A stretch of DNA of 64,000 nucleotides from Paenibacillus sp. FSL H8-0332 (GTDB lineage: Bacteria; Bacillota; Bacilli; Paenibacillales; Paenibacillaceae), in the NCBI RefSeq assembly GCF_037963835.1, contig NZ_CP150145.1, forward strand, positions 3,472,001 to 3,536,000, written 5' to 3'. A program made the translations under genes and the position numbers. The notes under the pieces were generated by a model. That model had not been told where the DNA came from, ran no database searches, and was given only the letters and a program-made list of their open reading frames with translations. Every line of letters begins with the position of its first letter. Position 1 is the stretch's first letter. This document shows, piece by piece, positions 18,088-25,729 of this stretch.

Positions 18088-19092
18088 ATGACTAGAGTAT
18101 ATTCGAAAAGCTGGAAGCTGCTTGCCGCAGCACTTGGCATGTGTGTGATGTTATCTGCGTGCGGCACCTCGGAAGCATCTGAACCACAAGAACAATTACC
18201 GGTAGAACAGACAGCCAAGGAGGACGTAATGATTACACCTGACAATTTCATGGATACCTTAATGAAGGGATCGAAGGAAGACATCTACAAGCAGATGAGT
18301 CCGGAACTACAGGGAATCATATCGCTGGACGAATTCAAGACGTCTGTCGATAGCTTTATGGAAGGCGTTACTTCATGGAACAAGGTTACGGAAGTTAAGC
18401 TGAACCATCTGGTTGATCGTTCGTGGAAGGATCAGACGGGGACTAAGGGGCTTCAAGCCTCTTTTGCCGAAGATCACCAGATTGAGGGGCTGCTTATTCA
18501 GCCGCTTGAGACACATGAAGCAACGGACAAGGCATTGACCAAGACAGAATTCAAGTTTCCGTTGAAGGGCGAATGGTATGTGTTCTGGGGAGGAAACGAT
18601 GTCTTGTCCAACTATCATTATGCTCATGAAACACAGCGTTACGCACTCGACATTATTCGCACTCAGGATGATGCAAGCTATCAAGGCAAAGGAACGGACA
18701 ATGAGAACTATTATGCTTTTGGTGAGCCACTCTATGCAGCAGCAGAGGGAAGGGTAGTTGAAGTCAAAAATGACATCCCGGATAACACTCCGGGCGTGAT
18801 GAACGCTGAAGAACCGGCAGGGAATGTTGTGGTCATTGATCATGGAAACGGGGAGCACAGCATTACAGCACATCTCAAGAAAGGCAGTGTAGCCGTCAAA
18901 AAAGGGGATAACGTCCAGCAGGGAGATCTCATCGGACATCTTGGTAATTCAGGGAACTCTAGTGAAGCACACTTGCATTTTCAAGTATCGGACGGGCCCG
19001 ATCTATTCACTTCCCGTTCGATTCAGATCCGCTGGGCCGATCAGAGTCAGATCCTGACACGGGGGAATTCTTTTCAGGGACTGACCAATTGA
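18088..19092 (+). CDS. M23 metallopeptidase-domain lipoprotein with DUF3887-like region
   Basis: 334 aa. The signal peptide ends in the lipobox LSAC, so Cys25 should be lipidated and the protein anchored outside the membrane. Residues 45-130 look like DUF3887 ('FMDTLMKGSKEDIYKQMSPELQGII...'). The C-terminal peptidase M23 domain shows the zinc motif region 'HETQRYALDII', then 'VVIDHGNGEHSITAHLKKGSV...V..GD.IG..GNSGNSSEAHLHFQVS' with the HxH motif. M23 enzymes cleave peptidoglycan cross-bridges. It is transcribed away from the two-component operon, which may control it. ATG 18088 follows AAAGGAGTACAGGG. Confidence 0.9.
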   Translation: MTRVYSKSWKLLAAALGMCVMLSACGTSEASEPQEQLPVEQTAKEDVMITPDNFMDTLMKGSKEDIYKQMSPELQGIISLDEFKTSVDSFMEGVTSWNKVTEVKLNHLVDRSWKDQTGTKGLQASFAEDHQIEGLLIQPLETHEATDKALTKTEFKFPLKGEWYVFWGGNDVLSNYHYAHETQRYALDIIRTQDDASYQGKGTDNENYYAFGEPLYAAAEGRVVEVKNDIPDNTPGVMNAEEPAGNVVVIDHGNGEHSITAHLKKGSVAVKKGDNVQQGDLIGHLGNSGNSSEAHLHFQVSDGPDLFTSRSIQIRWADQSQILTRGNSFQGLTN

Positions 19093-19125
19093 CGAAGCAA
19101 GCAGATTGTGCTAGCATTGCTTTAA

Positions 19126-19410
19126 CTTAAAACGAAAAGGCTATGATGAGAAATAGTAACTATTAAGGATCTCACAGAGAGAAGATGGTTGGTGCGAATC
19201 TTCATTGATCTAATAGTGAAGCAGTCTCGGAGCTGTGGACCGAACAGAGGAATCTTAGTAGGCTTCAACGGAGTTCCACCGTTATTCAGGAAACAGTATC
19301 GGAGAAATCCCGTAATTGATAGAGCGCAGAGCAATCTGAAGTTAGGTGGTAACACGGACATAATCGTTCGCCCTAAGTTGACAAGAAACATGTCAGCTTA
19401 GGGCTTTTTT
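19126..19410 (+). promoter_or_regulatory. T-box riboswitch, alanine specifier GCA, with intrinsic terminator
   Basis: A leader lies between the M23 gene and the alaS paralogue. Stem I shows the AGAGAG and GGTGCGAA (apical loop) elements near 19166-19200. The specifier is GCA at 19221-19223 in the context GTGAA-GCA-GTCTCGGAG, which reads alanine and fits the downstream gene. The T-box sequence AGGTGGTAACACGG is at 19344-19357. The terminator is GCCCTAAGTTGACA (19370-19383) pairing with TGTCAGCTTAGGGC (19391-19404, one G-U) plus TTTTTT. Uncharged tRNA-Ala should stabilise the antiterminator and allow transcription of the synthetase. Confidence 0.93.
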
Positions 19411-19451
19411 GTTTTATTTAGCATAAATAATATTTGATGGAGGGACCCAGC

Positions 19452-21317
19452 ATGGTGAGAATGACACCAGATGATTTAAGGAGATCATATATTAATTTTA
19501 TGAAAGGAATAGGGGCTAGCCAAGTACCTTCTTCTAGCTTGTTACCGGAAAATGATCCCTCGACGTTGTTTACAGGAAGCGGAATGCAGCCAATGGTTCC
19601 CTATTTATTGGGGGAAAAGCATCCGGCAGGCAATGAGATCGCTAATATTCAGAAGTGCTTGAGGACAGTGGATATCGATGAAGTAGGGGATACGTCGCAT
19701 CTGACATTTTTTGAAATGATCGGCCGGTGGGAGTTCAAAGCCAATGAACATAACTATAAGCAAAAGCAAATCGATGCCATTTGGCATTGGCATATCATCG
19801 AATTAGGGATGGATCCGGGCAGGCTGTATATCAGTGCTTTCGCAGGAAGTGACGAATTAAATATACCGAAAGATGCGGAAGCGATTCAACTCTGGTCAGC
19901 AAAATTCAAATCCGTTGGGATAGACCCCATCATTGAAGATGATCCCTGGCAATATGGGGCATCTAGAGGCGGGAAAATATTCTTATACGATGAAAAAGAA
20001 AACTGGTGGAGCCGGGCCGGAAGTCCACTCCATATGCCTGTTGGTGAACCTGGTGGACCTGATAGTGAAATGTTTTATGATCTTGAACCGGGCGGTGATT
20101 CACTGGACCATCCTGCTTCTGAAAGCAACAGATTCCTGGAAATTGGGAACAACGTATTTATGTGTTACACAAAAGGAGAGACAGGATTCGTAAAAATGCA
20201 AAATCCCAATCTTGATTATGGAGGCGGATTAGAAAGGGTTGCAACAGCCCTTAATGGTGATAAGGATATCTTTAATACGGCTTTCTTCCTTAATCCCAAG
20301 AAAAAGTTGATGGAGCTAAGCGGTCAATCCTATACTGACGATTTAAAGTCGTTTAGAATCATACTGGATCATGTAAGAGCGGCTACTTTTCTCATTAATG
20401 ACGGTGCAGCGCCAGCAAATAGTGATGCAGGGTATATAACAAGAAGGCTATTAAGAAGGGCGATTCGTGCAGGTAAAAAAATAGGGATACAAGGAAGCTT
20501 TGTGGGTCTGTTGTCTGAAGTTTATATTGATGAAGCAACCGCTTATGAAGATTTAATCGGCAATAAAGAGAAAGTTATCGAAATCGTAAATAAGGAAGAA
20601 AATCTTTTCTATAGAACGTTACAGCAAGGAGAAGTTGAAATCCAAAAACACCTTAAGAATAAGGGTAAAGTTACAGGTGCAGATGCCTTTTATTTTTACG
20701 AAACCTATGGGTTTCCCTTGGAGTTGACGGAAGAGTTTCTTTTAGAAAGTGGATATAGCATGGAGGACAAGGCGTCTTATATAGAGGCGGCAAAGAAACA
20801 TACTGAAATGAGCAGAACTGCTTCTGCAGGTAAATTTAAAGGTGGATTAGCTGAACATTCAGCAGAAACAACCGCACTGCACACGGTATCTCATTTATTA
20901 CTTGCTGGTTTAAGGGAAGTTCTAGGTGATCATGTTCACCAACAAGGAAGTAATATTACTTCCGAACGATTACGGTTTGACTTCAACCATGATGAAAAAC
21001 TTACGCCCGAGCAAATAGCTAAGGTGGAGAAGTATGTCAATGATGCGATTTCATCAAAAGCAGTTACTTATATTTCAGAGCTGCCTAAACTTGAAGCGAA
21101 AGAAAGTAATGTGGAAGGGAACTTTTGGGATAAATATCCGGATATCGTAAAGGTGTATACCCTCCAAGATCACGAAGGAAAAGTATGGAGCCGGGAAGTA
21201 TGTGGAGGACCTCATGTAGCAGATACCACAACCTTAGGAAGGTTCAGTATTCAAAAAGAACAATCTTCTGCTGCTGGAGTTAGAAGGATTAAGGGAGTCA
21301 TTGTCGCTGGAGAATAA
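19452..21317 (+). CDS. alaS: Short-form alanyl-tRNA synthetase paralogue lacking the C-Ala domain
   Basis: 621 aa from ATG 19452 (ribosome site GGAGGGA); normal bacterial AlaRS is about 870-880 aa. The class II catalytic core is intact ('VPSSSLLPENDPSTLFTGSGM', 'FFEMIGRWEF', 'GGGLERV'). The editing domain keeps the zinc motifs His477-x3-His481 ('HTVSH') and Cys584/His588 ('CGGPH', usually CGGTH), and the protein ends soon after, without the C-Ala tRNA-binding domain. The 'YLLGEKHPAGNEIANIQKCLRT.DIDEVGD' region resembles the short AlaRS lineage seen outside mainstream Firmicutes. The gene is visibly AT-richer than its neighbours, which suggests transfer. It attaches Ala to tRNA-Ala and is controlled by the T-box. 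It is probably a second copy; a role as a drug-resistant replacement enzyme is possible. Confidence 0.9.
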   Translation: MVRMTPDDLRRSYINFMKGIGASQVPSSSLLPENDPSTLFTGSGMQPMVPYLLGEKHPAGNEIANIQKCLRTVDIDEVGDTSHLTFFEMIGRWEFKANEHNYKQKQIDAIWHWHIIELGMDPGRLYISAFAGSDELNIPKDAEAIQLWSAKFKSVGIDPIIEDDPWQYGASRGGKIFLYDEKENWWSRAGSPLHMPVGEPGGPDSEMFYDLEPGGDSLDHPASESNRFLEIGNNVFMCYTKGETGFVKMQNPNLDYGGGLERVATALNGDKDIFNTAFFLNPKKKLMELSGQSYTDDLKSFRIILDHVRAATFLINDGAAPANSDAGYITRRLLRRAIRAGKKIGIQGSFVGLLSEVYIDEATAYEDLIGNKEKVIEIVNKEENLFYRTLQQGEVEIQKHLKNKGKVTGADAFYFYETYGFPLELTEEFLLESGYSMEDKASYIEAAKKHTEMSRTASAGKFKGGLAEHSAETTALHTVSHLLLAGLREVLGDHVHQQGSNITSERLRFDFNHDEKLTPEQIAKVEKYVNDAISSKAVTYISELPKLEAKESNVEGNFWDKYPDIVKVYTLQDHEGKVWSREVCGGPHVADTTTLGRFSIQKEQSSAAGVRRIKGVIVAGE

Positions 21318-21334
21318 CATAGTCCCCATAAATG

Positions 21335-21358
21335 CCCGCGCCCAGCGCGGGTTTTTCA
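21335..21358 (+). terminator. Intrinsic terminator of the alaS paralogue
   Basis: CCCGCGC (21335-21341) pairs with GCGCGGG (21345-21351) around a 3-nt loop and is followed by TTTTT. It starts 18 nt after the synthetase stop. Confidence 0.9.
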
Positions 21359-21407
21359 GTTTTAAGGGACCCTTACTGGAAAATATGGAATTATCTTCAT
21401 CTTTAAC

Positions 21408-21452
21408 TTGATTAGCATTATTCTATCTGTTATATATGTAATATAACAGATA
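21408..21452 (+). promoter_or_regulatory. Sigma-A promoter with perfect GntR/YtrA-type operator over the -10 box
   Basis: TTGATT (21408-21413), 17 nt, TATATA (21431-21436). A perfect inverted repeat TATCTGTTATAT (21424-21435) and ATATAACAGATA (21441-21452), spaced by ATGTA, spans the -10 region and start site. The next gene is a YtrA-subfamily GntR regulator, so repression of its own operon is the simple reading. Confidence 0.82.
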
Positions 21453-21469
21453 AAGAAGGAGGGTTATTC

Positions 21470-21871
21470 GTGTTCATAGAGCTTGATCTGCAATCGGAAA
21501 CCCCCATTTACACTCAACTGGTTGACCAAATCGTTGAGGGGATCGCCTCTGGCAAGCTGAAGCCAGGCGATCCGCTTCCGTCGATCCGAAGCCTGGCGGA
21601 GGACCTCGGGATCAATCTCCATACCGTCAATAAAGCCTACAATTTGCTCAAGCAGGAAGGCTTACTTCAAGTGAACCGGAAGACGGGCGTTATTGTTCAG
21701 CCGGGCGGGATGCCCGGTGTGACAGAGGTGTTCGCGGAGAAGCTCCGGCGGCAGCTGCGGTCTCTTGCTGCTGCAGCTGCCGTACGAGGCATGGCGGAAG
21801 AGATATTCGCACAGGAGAGCAGATCGGTGTACCAGGATATAATCAGAATTCGCGGAGGGGAACAACATTGA
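21470..21871 (+). CDS. GntR-family regulator, YtrA subfamily
   Basis: 133 aa from GTG 21470, preceded by AGAAGGAGGG. The winged helix covers about 10-75 ('TPIYTQLVDQIVEGIASGKLKPGDPLPSIRSLAEDLGINLHTVNKAYNLLKQEGLL'), followed only by a short helical dimerisation tail, as in the small YtrA class that usually controls ABC or membrane-protein operons in response to cell-wall antibiotics. Its stop overlaps the TTG of the next gene (21868). It probably binds the palindrome at 21424-21452. No ligand domain is visible. Confidence 0.93.
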   Translation: MFIELDLQSETPIYTQLVDQIVEGIASGKLKPGDPLPSIRSLAEDLGINLHTVNKAYNLLKQEGLLQVNRKTGVIVQPGGMPGVTEVFAEKLRRQLRSLAAAAAVRGMAEEIFAQESRSVYQDIIRIRGGEQH

Positions 21872-22944
21872 CACAAGAACCGATGATTATTATTTTCGGA
21901 AGTTATTTGATGATTACTCTGATGCTCAGCTTACAGGTCTATCGCGGATTAAGGACATTTCTGTTCGGCATTGTTCTGCCGGAGGATGTTCTGAATGACC
22001 CGTCCATCCGTGCCATTCGCCGGAATTACGCTTTGCTTATCAGTGGTTTTGCGGTCGTCATCGGGTGGGCTTGCTTGTTATGGCTTCGCGATCAACCGGC
22101 CTGGGGTCTCCTGATTTTGACGACATCCATCTTGCTTTTAATGATTGCTTCATCCTTCGCGGTTTGGCTCAGCCGGATGTCCGTGCAACGCTTGAAGGCT
22201 GCCAGAGGCTGGCAGGTTGTCGTGCAGACGAAGCGCGCAGCAAGTCTGATGGTCAGCCGGACGCATAGTCCGGTGCTACGCACTTGGTGGTATTCGGCAA
22301 ATGCTGCCGTTATGGCGCTATGCATCTTCTTTGCTATTGCAAGGTGGGATACGATTCCGCAATTGTTGATTCTCGGAAATTTTCATTTCAACAAATCCGT
22401 GTGGACCGTGTTCATGCTGAACAGTGTGCAAGCGCTGAATATCACCGTGTTTGTCTGCTACAGTCTGCTGATCAGCCGTGCCAGAACTTCGCTTGATCCC
22501 CAGGACCGGGAAGGTTCGCTGCAAAAACAGCTGAAGCTAAAGAAAATCCATTCGCTTCTAGCTTGGGGAGCCTCGTTCCTAATGGTTGTATTCTATGGTG
22601 TGGCGCAAGCCATAGCGTTGTACGGCTGGAGCGGCAATCTGCTCGCCCTATCCGGCATGGCGCTCTGTACAACGCTCTTCGTGGCACTAATCTGCATCAT
22701 ATTTTACATACGGATCAAGGGTATTGATCAGCTAAAAGACGTTCCATCGCTGGAGGAAAGGCACTGGAAGTGGCTCGGCCTCATTTACATGAATCCTGAA
22801 GATCCGGCGTTGATGATACCAAACAATCATGGTTTCGGCTGGACGATCAATATGGCCAATCCGTGCAGTAAGATCATAGCCGCCGGGATCTTAGCCGTTC
22901 CGGTAATCGAAACTATACTTGTTTTTCCTTTATTCAATAAATGA
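21868..22944 (+). CDS. Multi-pass membrane protein with DUF5808-like C-terminal motif
   Basis: 358 aa from TTG 21868, which overlaps the regulator's stop. About seven to eight hydrophobic segments are visible, with basic loops between ('RRNYALLISGFAVVIGWACLLWL', 'LLILTTSILLLMIASSFAVWL' and others). Near the C-terminus 'HWKWLGLIYMNPEDPALMIPNNHGFGWTINMANP' matches the short DUF5808 pattern (W-x-G-x-x-Y-x-N-P-x-D-P ... G-x-G-x-T-x-N) often found in DUF1648-type membrane proteins beside YtrA regulators. No enzymatic motif. Likely part of an envelope-stress operon with the GntR regulator and the serine hydrolase. Confidence 0.8.
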   Translation: MTQEPMIIIFGSYLMITLMLSLQVYRGLRTFLFGIVLPEDVLNDPSIRAIRRNYALLISGFAVVIGWACLLWLRDQPAWGLLILTTSILLLMIASSFAVWLSRMSVQRLKAARGWQVVVQTKRAASLMVSRTHSPVLRTWWYSANAAVMALCIFFAIARWDTIPQLLILGNFHFNKSVWTVFMLNSVQALNITVFVCYSLLISRARTSLDPQDREGSLQKQLKLKKIHSLLAWGASFLMVVFYGVAQAIALYGWSGNLLALSGMALCTTLFVALICIIFYIRIKGIDQLKDVPSLEERHWKWLGLIYMNPEDPALMIPNNHGFGWTINMANPCSKIIAAGILAVPVIETILVFPLFNK

Positions 22945-22977
22945 AGAATTGAAGAATTATAGTGAAGGGGAGTTCAA

Positions 22978-25032
22978 ATGATAAGAAATCGTTGGATAAC
23001 TGTAGTTATGCTATTGTTGTGTCTGCTTCTGCTGTTAACCGCCTGTAACGACAACCCACCTGTGGAACTCACCCTGAAAGCTGCACAGGAGAAAGCAGCT
23101 CTCCTCACAAGTACTTACGACACGAACAGCGTGCAATACGCCCTTATCGATCATGGTCACATCACCGTATCCGGCCAATCCGGCAAGAATGATGAGCAGG
23201 GACAGAGGCCGCTCACGAAAGACACGATGTACGGGATCGGCTCAACCAGTAAAATGTTTACCACGGTTGCCGTTATGCAGCTGGTCGAGCAAGGTAAAAT
23301 CGGTCTTGATACGCCGGTCGTCCAGTATATTCCCGAGTTTACGATGAAGGATGAACGTTACAAGCAGATTACGCCGCGTATGCTGCTGAATCATTCCTCC
23401 GGTTTAATGGGATCCTCGTTTACTAACGTCTTTTTATTCAATGATAAGGATACTTACGCCTACGACACACTGCTGAAACAACTGGCTGATGAGACCTTAA
23501 AGGCGGATCCGGGTGCTTATTCAGTGTACTGCAATGACGGATTTACACTAGCCCAGAATGTGGTCGAGCGCGTCAGCGGCATGGACTTCACCTCTTATAT
23601 CCATCGATTTATCACGGAACCTCTAGGTATGGTTAATACGAAGACGCCGCTCGATTCTCTGGAGGAAGTGAAGATGGCGGGGCTCTATTATCCTACCTAT
23701 ACAGGACAACTTCCTAACGAGACGGTCAACGTGATCGGAACCGGAGGTATTTATTCCACAGCGGAGGATTTGGTTCGTTTCTCACAAGTTTTCACGGGGA
23801 AAAAGGAAGAGGTCTTGTCTGATAAATTGGCTACGGCCGCGGCACAAGACGAGTACAAGACGGCACTCTGGCCTGATGATGCGGACAACTCCATCGGATA
23901 CGGTCTCGGCTGGGACAGCATCGATCTGTATCCCTTCGGGGAATACGGAATGAAGGCACTGACCAAAGGCGGGGACACGGTTCTCTATCACGCGTCGCTC
24001 GTTGTGCTTCCCGAACAGGAGATGGCGGCAGCTGTCGTCTCTTCCGGCGGAAGCAGTACGTACGACCAGCTTCTGGCCAGCGAAATCCTGCTTCAGGCGC
24101 TGAAGGAGAAAGGGACAATTGCCGAATTCAAGCCTGAGAAATCTTACGGCGTGCCGGTAAAGGCTGATATGCCGGAGTCCATGTTGCAGTATGCGGGAAT
24201 CTACGGCGCGACTGGTACAACAATGAACATCAAAATATCCGCAGGCGGTGTCATGTCCGTCACATCGGAGCAGCCATCGGCTAATTCGAACCGGATCTTC
24301 AAATATTCGGCGGACGGCATGTTCCATAGTTCGGATGGAAAAGAGATGATCAGCTTTGTGACGGAGGAGAATGGACGCACTTACGGATGGATTCGCCAAT
24401 ACGCTTTGGTGCCGGGTCTTGGGCAGGTGGCTATATCCATGTACAACGCTGAGAAGCTCAAAACCCAATATCTTCCAGTGGAGACCCGGGAAGCATGGAT
24501 GCTGCGCGACGGCAAGAAATATTATTTACTGAATGAGAAGTATACATCGCTCGTTTATTTGATGTTGCCGCCCACCCAATTGAACGTGTCAAAACAATTG
24601 CCGGGGTACGTGTTGGATAAACGAATAACCGGCCCGAATACGGCTGTCTCCGAATTGCAAATTCCGGGATCGAACGGACGGGATCTCACAGATCTTACGT
24701 TTTTTACACAAGACGGTGTTGAGTACTTGAATCATGGTGGATTCGTCTTAGTGAACGAGGACAACTTGAAGCCATTAAACTATGCTAAGAAGTCAACCGT
24801 TACGATTCCGCCCAGCGGATACGCCAGGTGGTATACGATAAGCGACAAAGATGAGGGTAAAATGGTTAAGGTGAGCATATCCTCGAACGGCTCCTTCGCC
24901 GTTTATGATGACAAGGGGACATGCCTCTACTTCAGTGTCACCGGAGGCAAGGATCAGACCACGCTGCCCGCGGGAGGATCGATTGTTTTCGCCGGGGATG
25001 CCGGCACAAAGTTTGAGATTTCCGTGCAATAA
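22978..25032 (+). CDS. Beta-lactamase-fold serine hydrolase lipoprotein
   Basis: 684 aa. The signal peptide ends at the lipobox LTAC (Cys23). Residues about 35-375 form a class C/AmpC-like serine hydrolase: SxxK is Ser89-Thr-Ser-Lys92 ('GIGSTSKMFTTVAVMQ'), and YxN is in 'YSVYCNDGFTLA'. 'PRMLLNHSSGLMG' and 'YSTAEDLVRFSQVF' are typical of the family (esterase EstB, PBP4*-like proteins). The last 300 residues are a beta-rich region, unassigned. Such proteins act on cell-wall peptides or small esters; true beta-lactamase activity is uncommon. It is third in the GntR operon, with its own ribosome site (GAAGGGGAG). Confidence 0.88.
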   Translation: MIRNRWITVVMLLLCLLLLLTACNDNPPVELTLKAAQEKAALLTSTYDTNSVQYALIDHGHITVSGQSGKNDEQGQRPLTKDTMYGIGSTSKMFTTVAVMQLVEQGKIGLDTPVVQYIPEFTMKDERYKQITPRMLLNHSSGLMGSSFTNVFLFNDKDTYAYDTLLKQLADETLKADPGAYSVYCNDGFTLAQNVVERVSGMDFTSYIHRFITEPLGMVNTKTPLDSLEEVKMAGLYYPTYTGQLPNETVNVIGTGGIYSTAEDLVRFSQVFTGKKEEVLSDKLATAAAQDEYKTALWPDDADNSIGYGLGWDSIDLYPFGEYGMKALTKGGDTVLYHASLVVLPEQEMAAAVVSSGGSSTYDQLLASEILLQALKEKGTIAEFKPEKSYGVPVKADMPESMLQYAGIYGATGTTMNIKISAGGVMSVTSEQPSANSNRIFKYSADGMFHSSDGKEMISFVTEENGRTYGWIRQYALVPGLGQVAISMYNAEKLKTQYLPVETREAWMLRDGKKYYLLNEKYTSLVYLMLPPTQLNVSKQLPGYVLDKRITGPNTAVSELQIPGSNGRDLTDLTFFTQDGVEYLNHGGFVLVNEDNLKPLNYAKKSTVTIPPSGYARWYTISDKDEGKMVKVSISSNGSFAVYDDKGTCLYFSVTGGKDQTTLPAGGSIVFAGDAGTKFEISVQ

Positions 25033-25059
25033 CGTCGCTAATTGTACTAAACGTTCGTT

Positions 25060-25237
25060 TTATTTAGACGAGCTGCGTTTGGACAGTCCAGATAGAGGCG
25101 AGATGCAGCCGGGTTTGTGGTGGCAATTCGAACGTTATCTGAAACCGGAAGATCTCCTGTTCGGGGTTAGAATCCTGCCGCGTAAGATTAACGCCTTAAG
25201 TCGGAACACGGAAGCCTGTAAATATGTTTGCGGTTGA
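25060..25237 (+). pseudogene. Possible gene fragment without a start codon
   Basis: In one frame this stretch reads as coherent protein-like sequence ('FYLDELRLDSPDRGEMQPG', then 'WWQFERYLKPEDLLFG' and 'ILPRKINALSR') before a TGA at 25235-25237. There is no ribosome site or start codon at its beginning; the only in-frame opening lies inside the preceding hydrolase gene. I do not recognise the family. It could be the remnant of a deleted gene, or chance. It makes up part of the 680-bp space before the biosynthetic cluster. Confidence 0.3.
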
Positions 25238-25293
25238 GGGCAGCTTTTTTTGAGTGCATTGTGATAGGATGAAATGGAATAAAGTGGTTATTC

Positions 25294-25488
25294 ATGGCCA
25301 TGTCAATCTTGCTTGGTCTTCGCTTACTTATGGCCATTTCTTTAATCTGGCTGGCACCTTATTCCTTCTATATCTCCATTGCTTCCATTCCGAGCATTTG
25401 GAACGTATTTTTCCTGCTCCTAGTGGTTCAAACCGTAGCTAACCTTTCATTTTTCAGACGCAAAAAAAACGAGGGCCTTCCCAGTTAG
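25294..25488 (+). CDS. Small hydrophobic protein, hypothetical
   Basis: 64 aa if translated from ATG 25294: two hydrophobic segments ('ILLGLRLLMAISLIWLA' and 'SIWNVFFLLLVVQTVANL') followed by a basic, polar tail 'FFRRKKNEG', as in small membrane proteins with an inside-positive end. Its stop lies in the loop of a strong terminator, which supports a transcript ending there. There is no convincing ribosome site at the ATG, so the call is tentative. Confidence 0.35.
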   Translation: MAMSILLGLRLLMAISLIWLAPYSFYISIASIPSIWNVFFLLLVVQTVANLSFFRRKKNEGLPS

Positions 25489-25506
25489 AGGAAGGTCCTC
25501 GTTTTT
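25465..25506 (+). terminator. Intrinsic terminator, probably bidirectional
   Basis: CGAGGGCCTTCC (25470-25481) pairs with GGAAGGTCCTCG (25490-25501, one G-U). TTTTT follows, and an A-run precedes the stem, so it could work in both directions. It isolates the biosynthetic cluster downstream from readthrough. Confidence 0.88.
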
Positions 25507-25729
25507 AGTTGGCTGCCTCAAACCCGTTAAACCCGGCAGTTATTTACAAGCATCTTGGCAACCAGTTTATCCATAGTTAAATAAGTTAAATAAAATCCAC
25601 TGGAAACTATTATATGAAAGTTGTATATTAAATCCACATTCTTGAATTACTATATGATGTAATAAATAGTATTTATCTGCAAATCAATTAAATGGAGAGT
25701 ACAAATTATGAATGAAAAGAGGGTATAAG
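25507..25729 (+). promoter_or_regulatory. AT-rich leader before the biosynthetic cluster
   Basis: About 220 bp of strikingly AT-rich, non-coding sequence lies between the terminator and the first cluster gene. It must carry the cluster promoter. TTGAAT near 25652 with AT-rich -10-like hexamers 15-19 nt on is the best candidate, but none has ideal spacing. Just before the gene lies a possible 6-codon leader ORF (ATG 25708 to TAA). No clear operator repeat was seen. Confidence 0.4.
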
